Positions 31,529 through 44,545 are shown, numbered from the stretch's first letter. The stretch is DNA of 62,000 nt from Neocallimastix lanati (nom. inval.) (GCA_016946835.1 JACVTC010000222.1:1-62000); one strand, 5' to 3'. The notes: generated by a model from the sequence alone, not told the origin. Numbers and translations are program-made.

Positions 31529-33547
31529 TTATTTGTCGTCTGCCCACACACCATAGATAATTATAGTACTATTATTTTTTCTTATATAATGATAAGCATT
31601 GATATTTTTGATATTATGATGTAAATCGGATAATGTAGGTAAGGTTTCATTAAAGTCATTTGGATCGATTGTTGGGACATTAGGTAGTATATTTGAATAT
31701 ATTGAGCGCCAGAGATAACAATTTTTATTGGGAATGGATTTTTCAGCAATAAGAATCGTTAGTTCATTCTCTACTATATAATGGAACTTACTTTCCTCAA
31801 AGACAAAATTGTCAATAAGTGATATTTGATATTTTTGATACAAAGAAAATAATGCCTGAACACATTTGTCCCTCATATAAAATAATTTTGAAGTTTCCGT
31901 AGCTATATATTCATAGCGGTAATTAGGAAGTGTATACTTTTTTGAAGTATTTAACATGATAATAATAAAGGGATAGTTAGAATTATAATTATATACAAAG
32001 TTTTTAACGGCATATGGAAAAACTTCGGACTTGTCATCTACAGAAAAAGCTAATATATTTATTTTAGCTTGTTCTTCCTCGTCAGAAGTGAACTCCTTTA
32101 ATTTTTTGATATCGTTCTGGTTGAAATCCAACTGTACATCATTTCGAATATTAGAATGGAAAAGCCTTTTAACCTTTCTTTTCATAAAATTTACAATATT
32201 TAATTGGTTAGAGATGTTAATATACTTCTTACCGCATGGACACATTCCAAATTGAATGGAAGGACATCCTCTATAGTTAAGTAATTTCTAAAAAGATCGA
32301 ATAATTCAAAGTCATCAGAAATAAATAAGTTTGTTGGAAATTTACCTTTGTTTGGATCGAGCTCATTAAGATATACTGGTATAAGGGGTTCGCTTTATGT
32401 CAGTAGATTTTCTTATAACTTTTACGCATTTAGGGATTGCTATCGTTACTCAAAAACTTTTTTTTATGAACAAATTCTATGGTATAACCTGTTCCTTCGG
32501 GTGCCATATAGTAATTATCATTCCATTGAATGTATTTTATATTTTTCTTTTCGCAATATTCTTTATCGGCACAAACCGGTAATACTTTATCACTGTTGTT
32601 AAAATGTCTCGTATAGTATTTTCCGAATAATCTATTGTAATTATATTTTAAGGGTGATTCCAGTGTAGTGAGTTCGTTTTCCAATTCCCAATGAATATGA
32701 AAATTCACATATAGTAGGTAGAGATAATTCATCATAATTTTAACTGAAGTGTACATATACCATTCCAAATTTTTAAATTCGATGATTTCTTCACGGCTGT
32801 CACTATCACTGTAAATGGTCATTTCCAAACATGTATTATAAATATTTATTTTATAGATTAAGTTGGTTTGATTTCCTTTCAATTTATTGGCTTCATCTGT
32901 ATGTAAGTATGAATGTAAATCATATGAAAAGAGCATGGTGTCAAATAATTAGAAATTAATGCTTATCGGATAGGCAATTTAATATCCTCGGAAGAAAAAT
33001 TAACAAAAGCGTTATTTTTTGAAATATTGAGACATGGTATTATTATTTGAATTATATCATATGTATCGTATTTCGTAAACAAAATTTTGTTAGAAGTAAT
33101 TTGGATCAAATCATGACATAATTTTATAATAATATAATTTTCATCTTTTTTATTTATAACAGGTAAATTATCCTGTATTAAATTTTGATTTTACCTAAAA
33201 TGTTCCTTAAAATAATTTTTAAAATAATGAATACATTTAAAATAATCAAAACTCCCAAATACGTATAGAGAATTAGAAGGCAATGGTAAACTTTTAATTT
33301 CATTGTAGTATACTTCAAATTTAAATGGAGAAATGTTAATCGAAATATAATAGGTGGCTTTAGTTTTGTCATCTATAAAATACTTATATTTAATCGGCTT
33401 TTCTTTTATATGATTTTCTAAAGTATCTACCAGGTTAAATATTGAATTTCTTTCGTTTAAACTAGGAACTTTGCCTTTATTCGTATTTAGTAATCTATAA
33501 GGAATATTTAGTAGACGATTCCTTGAGATGTAAAGTATGTCAATCAC
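31529..33547 (-). pseudogene. Unrecognised broken viral-like gene (three or more frame segments)
   Basis: Three successive minus-strand frames, 33547-33191, 32936-32430 and 32245-31529, are separated by short gaps in which coding continues in other frames (for example GKFPTNLFISDDFELF near 32290). The pieces together represent about 670 codons with stops or shifts near 33190, 32960, 32430 and 32250. Composition is normal for an AT-rich virus (many N, I, K, Y) with aromatic-rich segments such as LEWYMYTSVKIMMNYLYLLY. There is no motif I can name. It lies directly upstream of the capping-enzyme-like fragment on the same strand, so it is probably part of the same viral block. Confidence 0.55.
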
Positions 33548-34484
33548 GAGATGTATATATTAGACGTATACAACTTCGTCGTTCTGATGAAGGAGACACA
33601 TTAGTTCTATATTACTTAAAATGTCATAAAATTACACAATTTTAAATACATTCCAGCAAGTAAACTTCTTTGAAAACTTTAATATAACAAAAATATTAAG
33701 TTAATATTTTTATGTTAACAATAAAGTGACATTTAATATAATTAGTATAACTAGTATAACTAGTATAACTAATATGAATAGTATAAATAGTATAATTAGT
33801 ATAATTAGTATAATTAGTATAATTAGTATAATTAGTATAATTAGTATAGCTAGTATAGCTTGTATAACTACTTCCATACTTCAACTTATTTAAATTACAT
33901 TACAATTAATTGTCAATAGCATTATTAACATTAAATATGAAATTAAGAACATTCATGACTATATCATAAATTATCAAACTAAATTTAATATATTCTATTG
34001 TTCATAATATAATCCATTTCTAATATTACATTTTGAATATTTAAAAAAAAAAAAAAATCATCGCCCTCTATACTTTCTATAAATCATATATATATTTGTA
34101 AAAATATTTATTTCAGTAGATAATAAAGGAAATCTTATTTTTTAAAATAAATAATTTCAGCTTTTAAAAAATACAATATTATATATTCCATTTTCAAAGA
34201 TGCTTGTTTGTAATCTTGATTTATGGACTTAAAAATAATAATATTTTATTTTTAAAAATTTACATATATATATTAAATATTTCATGTGTAAATTATATTC
34301 ATTTATGTTTAATAGATTTAAAAATATTATATTATATAGATATTATTTATTTATTTATTTATTTAAAATGAAAAGTTAAGTACTTTGAATTAACAAAGTC
34401 TATAATAAATTATTTATAAACTAAAGAGAAAGAAAGTCAAATAAAATCAATTAATTCTAAACTAAAGGAAGCAAGTAATAAAAT
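33548..34484. other. Intergenic, includes a 9-bp minisatellite
   Basis: About 33737-33862 is (AGTATAATT/AGTATAACT)n with roughly 14 units. Its minus-strand Tyr/Thr/Asn open frame is a translation artefact. The rest is AT-rich with no recognised gene. Confidence 0.75.
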
Positions 34485-34515
34485 TAAGCCTTACAAGTAT
34501 ACTTATTGAATAATT

Positions 34516-34913
34516 ATGAATGGAAATCTACCTAAAACGACCGAGCAATTGGTGCAAATGGTGAATTCATCCAATGAAAGAAATAATCCTCATTTTGATT
34601 ATTACAAAAAAAAATACTTAAATCTTGTAATGATGAAATATCCTTTAATCAGATGCTTGCTTCTATTAATTTTGAAGGAGTTCAACCTTTGCCAAAAAAA
34701 TAAAAGTATGTTTCGTTTCATTGTAAAATGCAACAATTACAAGTTAAATCAGAGTGATAATACATCAAACAATGCCATTATCGGACCAGTTAATACTAAT
34801 TCCCCTTTTGACCCTTCATATATATATACTCTTTGTCAATTCCTATGTCTTATCATCTCAGTAAAAATAATTATGTCCAGGATAATTTTATATATATATC
34901 GTATTTCAAATAA
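34516..34913 (+). pseudogene. Small unrecognised ORF, frameshifted (viral block)
   Basis: ATG at 34516. After about 33 codons the frame breaks at the A run 34607-34617. A second frame carries on (SFNQMLASINFEGVQPLPKK), is interrupted again near 34705, and resumes with SLSIPMSYHLSKNNYVQDN to a TAA at 34911-34913. The product would be about 130 residues. No family recognised. The next ORF starts 5 bases further on, a compact virus-like spacing. Confidence 0.45.
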
Positions 34914-34918
34914 AGAAA

Positions 34919-35344
34919 ATGGAGCCATTGCAAAATTTATTGAGGGAATAAGATTGGTTGATAATTCGAATTCAAATGTTAATACGTGATTATATTAAAA
35001 GGGAAGAAAGATCATCCCTAATTTCAAATTTACTATTTAAAAATAATTTTACCTATAATAGTAACTGGACCTACACAGGTATCATTAACAACATTAAGGA
35101 GGTCGAATATATAAATTTTAGATATTTTAAGGATTCTAATTCAAAGAATACTAATCAGAAGGATTCTAAACTTGATACTCATATCTATAATGAAAATAAA
35201 AGATTTATCGAGTTAGAGGAATTAATTTCAAGAGATACTTTTTGTTATGTATATGGACTTATTTACCCTTTAATTAAAGTAATCTATTTTTTTAGTCAAC
35301 AAACGAACTGTCAATGGCATACCTTTAGTAAATTTTACTTGTAA
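34919..35344 (+). pseudogene. Small unrecognised ORF with an in-frame stop (viral block)
   Basis: An ATG at 34919 gives ten codons, then an in-frame TAA (34949-34951), after which the same frame stays open to 35344 (about 130 more codons; IQMLIRDYIKREERSS, WTYTGIINNIKEVEYINFRY). Apart from the single nonsense codon it is intact. No domain recognised. Its last codons overlap the right arm of the inverted repeat. Confidence 0.5.
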
Positions 35345-35350
35345 GGCTTA

Positions 35351-36228
35351 TTTTGTAGATATACTTTTTATTAAAAATAGCGTTAGTTGTAGTGCTAGAC
35401 GCAATCAAAGCTAATTTACTCCAAAATTTTATTTAAATAGCTAAAATAAAAACGTATATACTTATATATATTTTGTATTTATTGAAATATATAATTATTT
35501 TTGTAAATCTATTTATTAATTGAATTTTTAAAAAAAATTAATTTAATTTTTAATTTTCAGTGTTTAATAGTATAGTTATGTTATTTATTTAATTTATTAA
35601 TTGTGTTAGAAACAAAAATATTAAGATTTATAGTTATATTATTTAAAGTAGTAATGTTATATAAATTAATATATTAGTGTAAGATATGTGACCAATAGTA
35701 ACAAAAAACCACATATTATGTTTACTATAAATACCAGAAGAAGTATAAAATTATGTATATATACTATCCTTTATTCTTATATAATAAAAAAGAAATTTAT
35801 ACTTTTCACAAATTGTGCATATATGTAAATTTGTTTTTCATAATTGACGCTTTAAAATTAACTAATTTAATTTTTAAAAGTTTTCGCTTTAGTGAATTAT
35901 TATTTTTATATTAATAAGAGTTTAAATATAATAATTTATTTGATTATTACTATTATTATTTTGAATTTTATTTAAGAAATTATTCTAATATTAAAAATAT
36001 TTAATAAGATATTAACCTATAAATATATAATTTAAATAATTTTTAAAATTAAAAAAGAAATATTATATTAAAAATTCGAATAAAAAAAATATTAATTTAT
36101 AAAATTAGTATAAGATTATACTCAAATAATTTATCAATCCATTCTTTAATGATGTTAACACTTGTAGATTTTAAATTTTTTGAATAATTTAATAGCAGTT
36201 TGTATAATAAAAATGCTTGAATTGGCCT
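35351..36228. other. AT-rich spacer, no gene seen
   Basis: Ordinary AT-rich DNA between the inverted-repeat unit and the 3' end of the helicase relic. Nothing recognised. Confidence 0.6.
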
Positions 36229-39200
36229 TTACTTACAATAATTTTCTATATCAATTTTAGTAACGGTTTCTAATATTTGTTTCTTATTTAAATTTTTAAT
36301 ATTATTATCAATATTATCATTATTAACATTATCATCATCATCAATATTATTATCATTATTATCGTTAGCGTTATTATTGTTATTACCGTTTATTTTATTA
36401 CTATAATTTTTATAATTATTATTTTTTTTTTTATTATTATTTTTATCTTTATTATCATTGTCTTTATATATTTTTACAAGATTTCTTAAATCAGATGCTT
36501 TTATTTCACGATAATTTTTTTAGGAGATGCTAACAATGCTTCATTGCCATCATAGTAAATAAAAAATATCATATTTTGTAATACCGAATATTTTTTATAA
36601 AATTTTTTTTTACAGTACGTCCACGTTTAATATTTCGATGATTAACTTTCTTGTTATTTTTGGATTTTTTTTGATTTTCCAATTCACAATAACGAAGAGT
36701 AAAATCATTGCAACTCGCGTATACTTATCTATGGTGTATGTTAATACGCTTATTAATCTCATTGTTGTAATGCTCTTTCATCCTATTGGAAATACTTTCC
36801 TTAGGCTTATTTATTATTTCCCATTTCTTAAGTGTACGGTCACTACAAATAATATCTTTAGAAAAATCATCAATACCTTTATTCTTATTACTAGAATAGG
36901 ATGTTTTTTCCATTGTTGATAAATATGAAATGTATATCTACCCATCCTCTTCTTTCCAACAGGGATAGAATAAATTTTTAATTTCATTCAAATTATTGAC
37001 TACGGCAAATTTTATAATATTTTAACTTTTGGATAAGTGAGTATTCATTAATTACTTTAAAAAATTGTCTGAATGATTTTTGTTGGAGCATATTCTTAAT
37101 TTTAAATATTATTTCCTTAGGAGGAGTAGTGTCTGTTTTGGTAATACCATCATTATTAATTTCCTTGTCATTAGTACTGTTATTATTAATATTGACATTA
37201 TTAATCTTGCCATTATTAATATTGTCATTAATACCAATTCTTCGGTTTAGAACATTATCTTTAATATTATTTTTAATGGATTTGGTTTCCTTTTGATTCC
37301 TTTTTCAAAATATTGTCTGTTATGCTATTATTTAAATATAAATGATAATTTGGTAGATTTTTCGCAGTATATATATCCACTAGAATATCTTATAATTTTA
37401 TTTTCTATAATTATATTTTTACATGAAATAGTTTCGATAAATCTCTGGAGCATTGATTCATTCAATGTAGGGATTTGTTTTATCAAATCATACGTAGAAA
37501 TATATGAATTTTTCTCTAAAGGATTGCTTTTAAATACTGAATGATAATTTCTATTATCCATGGCATCGTAGTTCCAATGCAAATAGAAGAGTAATTAATA
37601 GCTGCTGCTGGCTGGACTATTATTAATATCATTACTAGTTTCTATAGAACTATCTTCCGTAGGTTTTGTAGTCACCAAGGCCTCTATTGAAACGTTTTGT
37701 AATGCTCTATTATATTTTAAGGCGTCATTGTATTTTCTTTCACAAACAATGTATTTGACATAATCTATATTGTATTTTATTTTTATTAGCACATTATAAA
37801 CCTTAGGATTATACGTCATGTACAAATAAAATAACCACTCTATGTTCATTTTCAGGAAGAGCATCATGAGTTCCCACTCTTCGAATACGTCCTATAATTT
37901 GATTAACTTATTCATAATTCCAATGAGACGTTAAAATGAGTAACTGACAAACATTCATAATATCTACGCCCTCCGATAAAATATAACTTCCAAATAATAC
38001 TTTTATTATCATTCCATCTTTGTTTTCATTTTTTTTTCTTTACGTTCTTTATCGATTTCTTTCAATTCCGGATATTCTTTATAATTTTTTATTAATGTTT
38101 TTTTTTTTCTCTATATTTAGATGCTGCTCTGGAATCATGCACATAATTGTATCCCATGGAGCATAACAACGTAAAAAAAAAAATATATTCCGACTTCTTC
38201 AATTATACTACAATAGATGAATACAGGACCTTTTTGGAGTACCTGATTTATTAATTTCTTTAAGACAATAATATAGTTTACAACTATAATTTTGAATATT
38301 TGAAGCTTCCTGACGAATAATATTTTGAATCTTCGGATCATTTATAATGATTTGATTATTCTTTACGACATAAGTATATATCTTTTTATCGTAATTCTTT
38401 TTTATGTATATTAATCCGAGGGTTGCTTTGACATGATTAATACCAATATTGGTTATTTTTTTTTTTTTAAATCTTTCACCAATTTCTCATAATGATAAAG
38501 TTGTTCCTCTTTCATCGGAATATTAAATAAATTATACCTCTTAATATCAAGAATAGATGTACCAATAAAGTTTTACCAAAGCATCAGGTGGGTTTAATCC
38601 ATAATACGACAGATGAACTTTCATTACTTTTTCCGATTTATCGGGTGTCAATAGTTCATCACAGACAAAACCTGGTTTAATTAGTTTCATTAAACATGGA
38701 ATTTCTTGATAGTTATCGAAGATTGGAGTGGCCGACATAAATAAGCACATGTCCATCTTTAATCGTATCTAAAAGTTTCAATATTTTTTTATATATAATT
38801 TTCTTTCCAACTGAGTTCCTGAAATGATGTATTTCATCAATGATAATCAGTCGATTATTGTACTCCTTCACTAACTCTTCATCATTAAACGACGAAATAG
38901 ATTTACAAAACGAAATATAGGTGTGGATTTCTATATATTTATTAATAAATTGTTGATAACTAGTAATTCCTGATAATAGTTTAAAGAAAATTAAAAGTAT
39001 AGGAATACCATGAAGCTATTCTTTGCTTGAATTCCAAAATAGATTCCCAGGCTTTTAACCAGAATAAGGGTTTTCTTTTCAAATACCTTAATGAAATTTA
39101 AAGGGATCCATAAAGCAGTAAACGATTTCCCAGTACCTGGAGAATGATAGATTAAAAAAAATCGTTTAATAACATTATTATCTGAACACATATACCGTAC

Positions 39201-39296
39201 AGGCAATACTTGATAGGACTTCATATGAGCTTTTTCTTCAATTAATGACTCATTGCTATTGACCTCTATAATTCTTTTTAGATATTTCTTGTCCAT
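36229..39296 (-). pseudogene. Degraded NCLDV-type SF2 helicase (D6/D11-like transcription ATPase)
   Basis: About 1020 codons' worth of minus-strand coding in many frames. From the ATG at 39296: Walker A HSPGTGKS (39146-39123), Walker B LIIIDEIHHF (about 38850-38821), motif III MSATPIFDN (about 38738-38712), SEGVDI of motif V (near 37980), and NQIIGRIRRVGTHDALP of motif VI (about 37910-37860). The SATPxxDN, SEGVDI and QIIGR-IR-x-GTH-LP set is characteristic of the poxvirus/asfarvirus/mimivirus helicases that act in early transcription. A KRGRT motif lies near 36625-36610. An Asn/Asp-rich low-complexity tail (36290-36480) precedes the final stop at 36229-36231. At least eight frameshifts or stops (for example near 38990, 38760, 38545, 37900, 37590, 37290, 36700 and 36530) show it is dead. 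The family is clear; the exact subtype is inferred. Confidence 0.72.
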
Positions 39297-41095
39297 AGTG
39301 TTTTTTTTTTTTTTTTTTTACACATTCCGAAGTACTAACGTATTCAACATCAGCAATAGATGTAGCTACTACTCAATTATTTTTTATTTTTTTTTTTATA
39401 TTATTTTATTATAATTTTTTTTTATTTTATTTTATTTTATTCTATTCTATTATATTTTATTTTAGTTTATTCAATCCGTACTTTACATTTATATTTTAGC
39501 TATTTATTTTATTTTATTGTATTTTAATTTCTTTTTTTTTTTAATCTGTACTTTATATTCATATTTCAACTATTCATTTTGTTTTATTCAATCTGTTATT
39601 TATATTCGTATTTCAACTTTTCATTTTATTTTATTCAATCTATATTTTATATTCGTATTTCAGAATAATAACATTATAGTTTTTTTGACACTTTTGGCTT
39701 TTATTTTTTTCTTTTTAAATAATTATTCCATAGTTATAATATTATTTGAAATAATAATCATTTCATAATAACAATAGCAATTAAAAAATTAAAAAATATA
39801 TATTAATTAATAATTATAATTATTATTATTATTATTATTATTATTATACTCTATTTATTATGATATTTTAACAATATTTTATAATATAAATAAGTTAAAT
39901 ACAAGTAGCAATATGTAATTAAACTATTACTAGTGTAATGTTGTTTAAAAACTATGCATATTATTATTAGGTTTGATATATCGAATTTAATAGATAATAT
40001 TGAATAGGATAGGAATACATTTTGGTTAATTTATTTTTACACAAAAGAAATTATAGGTGATTAAAAATACCCTTAACTAATATCACGATAAATTGGAAAT
40101 TCTTTTAGAAATTCATCATTAATATTATCACTATTTTTCAAAGCTTTTTTTTTTTATTAAGAAAACCAAAATAGGTAAATTGATTCTTAAATTTTCTTTT
40201 TTTGGTAAATTTCACAAGCTGAAATAAATAAATACATTCCTTTTGATTTCTACAACCAAAAAAAAAAAAAAAAAAAAAAAACTGTTCTTGTCTAATAAAA
40301 TTGATTATTCATTTACAAATTAATAAGATGAAAAAGAATATTATATATTTGAAGATAGATATCTTAAAATTAAATAGCTTAATCAAGTAATTCAAGAATA
40401 TTAAAAAATAAAAATAAAAAAAAAAAAAAAAATAGATACTAAGAAAAATATCTACATGAAGATTAAATCAATAAAGTTCGTAATGAAAAATAATCATATA
40501 ATTTTAATAAAGAAGGCAATTCTATTTAATATTTCTAATATTATCTAATAAAATGGACATAATACTAATTGATAACTATTTCTTTAATTCATTAAATTTA
40601 TCAAATAATAAATTACATGAAAAGATAAAACATAATTATAAATCAAGAAATAAAAATTAAAATAGAAAGAATTCATTGAATTAGAAAGGTGGTAAATTTG
40701 ATCTGTTTTTTTTTTTTTTTTTTTTTTTTTATTTTTATTTTTTTTTTTTTTTTCTTTAAAAAAAAATTTTTTTCTATTATCATTTAAAGATAAATAAAGA
40801 ACTTCTTAAAAGTAGTTGGTTAATAAAGTATATATATGATACTAAAGATATGTATTTGATTTAATTTCTTTATATTGTTAAAAATATGATAATAATTTAA
40901 AATGAAAAAAATTATAATAAAAATTTTTATTAATATATTATATTATTTATTTATTTATTTTATAATTACTATTATTATTATTGTTATTATTTAATAGTAA
41001 TTAAAAACAATTAATAATTAAGAATATATATGTATATATTCAATAAAAAAGTGAATTTTGTACTATTTCTAATTCATTAAGTTTTTATTGTTTTT
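39297..41095. other. AT-rich spacer with simple repeats and dispersed minisatellite
   Basis: 39405-39665 is a diverged copy of the TTTTATT..TTCAATCTGTACTTT..CATATTTC minisatellite seen at 60880-61480. An ATT microsatellite is at 39815-39848, an A run at 40258-40280 and a T run at 40708-40730. No gene recognised. Confidence 0.7.
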
Positions 41096-41900
41096 TCATC
41101 TTCGCTTACGTTTAATTGATTGATTTCTTCTTTTTAACTCATCTATATCATCTGGAGATAATTTTAATTGTAAACCATAATCTTTCAATATTTTCATCTT
41201 AGTTTCAGATAATCATTGTGCTGATTTTCTTGCTTTCCCTAATCCATATACATCTTTATTATCATATAATGTTCGTATAGCAAATTCAATTTCACTATAT
41301 CTAACAGTTACATTCACATTTTCATCTTTTATACTTGATTTGTGAACACCTACTACTTCATATTTTCCATTCAGAAGAGGCGATCCATATGATCCAACAT
41401 CTGTTGATACTTCATGAAATAATTAAAGCCGTGAATTTCTTTTATTTTTCCAGTGGATGTAGAAAATTTACTTTTCGGAAATTGGAAAATATGAATTGAT
41501 TCATTAATATCCCTATTACTGGGCTTAAGAAAGTATGGATTAATTTCTTCAATAATTTCATTATTTAATTCAATAAACGTAACATCAATTAATTCTGATG
41601 TAAAAACAAAATTTTTATCATTAATTTGAATTTTTATTGGTTCAATATCATTAGATTTATATTTATATAGTTTAAAGGATTCTCCTGATTTAAGACAGTT
41701 TTTATTTAATACGTGATTATTAGTCATTATATCTCTCATGGGATTCTCATTTGATGGAATTGGTATTTTCAATAATAAATACTGTACCATTAAATTTACT
41801 AATTTTAATTAAATATATTGAATTTTCCAAATTCTCATTTTCCATTTTTTTACTACCTGAACAATACATTTCATTTGTTATGGAGGAGAACTTTTATTGT
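41096..41900 (-). pseudogene. Trypsin-like serine protease domain, C-terminal part of an ankyrin-protease gene
   Basis: The minus-strand coding contains the complete catalytic triad pattern: LMTNNH-type TNNHVL (His), DVTFIEL (Asp), and VGSYGSPLL (GxSxGSP, nucleophile Ser, about 41395-41375). KYEVVGVHKSS follows, as in trypsin-fold peptidases. The main frame is 41790-41371. A 1-base shift near 41415 moves coding to the next frame, which ends KRKRR at a TGA (41096-41098). That frame also has one TGA in place of Trp near 41217. Two lesions in about 260 codons, so recently dead or nearly functional. The same domain recurs at 46.9-47.2 kb with ankyrin repeats on the same side. Confidence 0.7.
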
Positions 41901-42329
41901 AAATAAATTATATTAATTTTTTTTTTTTTTAAAAAAAAAAAAATATGTATATATATATATATATATAATTCAAAATTACGAAATGTAACAATCTAAAGAT
42001 ACGAGTAATGATATAAAAAATATATATATATATTTATAAAATAGAAAAATATATAAAATTAATAATTTATCTTCATTAATCGTTAATTTAAAATAATATA
42101 TATTTTTAAATAAGATTTTATTAAATTTATTATTATTGATATTAAATATGAACAAATAATATAAAACGAACCTATTTGAATCGGTATTTTCAGTTTCTAA
42201 TTTAATTCTATTTTCATTATCTTTTTTAAATATAAATATATTAATTAAAATTTTTATATTTTATAAATTAGAATTTTTTAATTAATAATAAATTATTTAA
42301 ATAAATAATGATAAATTAAAATTAACTTT

Positions 42330-43313
42330 TACCATATAAGCAATTTATCATTTCTTCATTGTTATATTTCTCGGCTATATCCAATGGTGTATCTGAGTAA
42401 CAATTCATTACAATTGATAGATTTTCTTTATTTTTTCTTTATTTTTTCTATTCACATTTACCAAAGATTTTACAATTTCAATACTATTTAAATAGCAGGC
42501 AATATGTAAAGGTAAATTATTTTTTATTATCTTGTATTTTTAAGATCAACATCATTACGCTCTATGATCCAGTCTACTATATCTTTTTCGTTAAAATATC
42601 ATTAAAGTATTTATACCGTATTCAGTCTTCATATTTATTTTAATTTTTGGATATTTTAATAAGCATTTTATTATTTCCTTATTCCTATTTTTACATGCAA
42701 TTATTAATGGTATTTCACCATACTTATTTTTTTTTTTTTTTTTTATTTAAATTCAATTTTAATTTTTCCTTCATTAGCAAATTCTATTAATAAGTTAATC
42801 ATTTCATTATTATTATTTTTAATAGCATTTAAAAGTAAATAATTTCCATATTTTTCTTTATTCAATTTCAAAATAAAATTACTTTCATTGGCATGCACTA
42901 TTAATAATTTAATCATTTCAATATCGTCGTATTTAATTACGTATTCTTTCTAATATTTTAATCATTTCGAAATTATTATTATCAATAAAAGTGGATAATC
43001 TCCATCATTATTCTTGTTCATTTATTTTCAAAACAATATTATTTTTATTGGCATAATCAATCAATTGTTTATGATTATAATAATTAAATATATATAGATT
43101 GTACTTGATTTTTAAATTTTGAATATAATTTAATTCTATTAAAGATATAAAGAATTTTTTTTTTTTTTTTTTTTTTTTTTTGTATTTTTTATTCTTTATT
43201 AACAATAAAATAATAAAATAATAAATAATAAATAATAAATAATAAATAATAATATTATTATTATTTAGAGATAGAGATAACAATAATAATAAATAAAAAT
43301 TAATAAATCTCAA
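42330..43313 (-). pseudogene. Ankyrin-repeat relic upstream of the protease domain
   Basis: Broken minus-strand frames give ankyrin units of the long YANKNNI type (HKQLIDYANKNNIVLKIN near 43070-43010) and, at the 3' end, SDTPLDIAEKYNNEEMI (near 42400-42335). Many shifts and inserted homopolymers. It is followed, about 430 bp downstream on the same strand, by the trypsin-like domain. The order ankyrin then protease matches the relic at 45.8-47.2 kb. Confidence 0.6.
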
Positions 43314-44176
43314 AATTTGTTATATTAGTAGTATATATATTAATAAAAAGATAGTTAATTATTAATTAATTAAATAACCATAATAATTAAATAAATAATC
43401 ATTGTTATTATTAGGATATATAACAAATAGGTGTAGTTAAATTAAATAATATAATTATAATTACATAAAAAAATAAAAATAAAAAAAAAAATAAATAAAT
43501 AATTAAAAAAAAAAAAAATAAAATAAAATAAAATAGATTCCTTTTATTTTTATATTGTAAATTCATTTAATTAAAATAAACACTATAAATATAAAAAATA
43601 TATATATAATTATATATAATTATATATGATATAAAACAAATAAGTGTAGTTAACATATTCTGTATATTCAATAATAATTATTAAATATTAAAATTTTATA
43701 TCTCTTTTTTTGTCAATAATAATATTTGAAATAATTTTTATTATTCATCTATGATTCAATATTTATATATATATTATTCATTATAATATGAAATATATTT
43801 TATTAAATAGTTAATTTCTTCTAAATATATATAATAAGAATATTATTATATATATAACTTAACTATTCATATTTATTTTAAAGTTTATATTAAAAATACA
43901 TAATACTTCTATATATTATAATATAATGAAATAGATATTGTTGATATTGTTATTTTTATTATAATTAATATATATAGTTGATATTATTAATTATATTAAT
44001 ATGTATAATATATTATATTCTTATATGTTATTATAAAATATATTTATATTATTCAACAACTAATTTTTATATGTAAATAATCCTAATAATAAACCATTCT
44101 TCATATTTTATATAGAGAAGTTCAACTTTGTTATAATTTTAGGAAAAGACTTAAATCACATATATCAAATAAATAA

Positions 44177-44246
44177 ACACGTGTTTTTATTTTTTTTGTA
44201 AAAATTTATTTAAATTTTATTAAAATAAAAAAATAAAAACACGTGT
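44177..44246. repeat. 20-bp inverted repeat containing ACACGTGT
   Basis: ACACGTGTTTTTATTTTTTT (from 44177) faces AAAAAAATAAAAACACGTGT (to 44246) across about 30 bases. Each arm carries a palindromic CACGTG. Can form a stable hairpin. Role unknown. Confidence 0.8.
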
Positions 44247-44369
44247 ATTTAATAAAATATTAATTTTTATGATAATCCCAACCATATAGAAATACCAAAA
44301 AGTATAATAACCTACCATAAATTTTATATTAATGGAAATAAATAACATTACTATGTCAATAATTAACTA

Positions 44370-44545
44370 ATATTAATAATATTTACAAAAATAATAATAT
44401 TAATAATATTTACAAAAATAATAATATTAATAATATTTACAAAAATAATAATATTAATAATATTTACAAAAATAATAATATTAATAATATTTACAAAAAT
44501 AATAATATTAATAATATTTACAAAAATAATAATAGTATTTTTATA
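44370..44545. repeat. 27-bp tandem repeat, about 6 copies
   Basis: ATTTACAAAAATAATAATATTAATAAT recurs every 27 bp with almost no divergence. Non-coding. Confidence 0.95.

Larger units (their letters stand above)
34485..35350. repeat. Perfect 15-bp inverted repeat bracketing two ORFs (866-bp unit)
   Basis: TAAGCCTTACAAGTA at 34485-34499 is the exact reverse complement of TACTTGTAAGGCTTA at 35336-35350. The two short plus-strand ORFs lie entirely inside. It could be terminal inverted repeats of a small mobile unit or paired regulatory or terminator sites in the viral block. No clear target-site duplication outside the arms. Confidence 0.65.

Noticed and set aside
33696-33884. Tyr/Thr/Asn repeat protein
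   Set aside because: Translation of a 9-bp minisatellite; no start context or neighbours supporting a gene.
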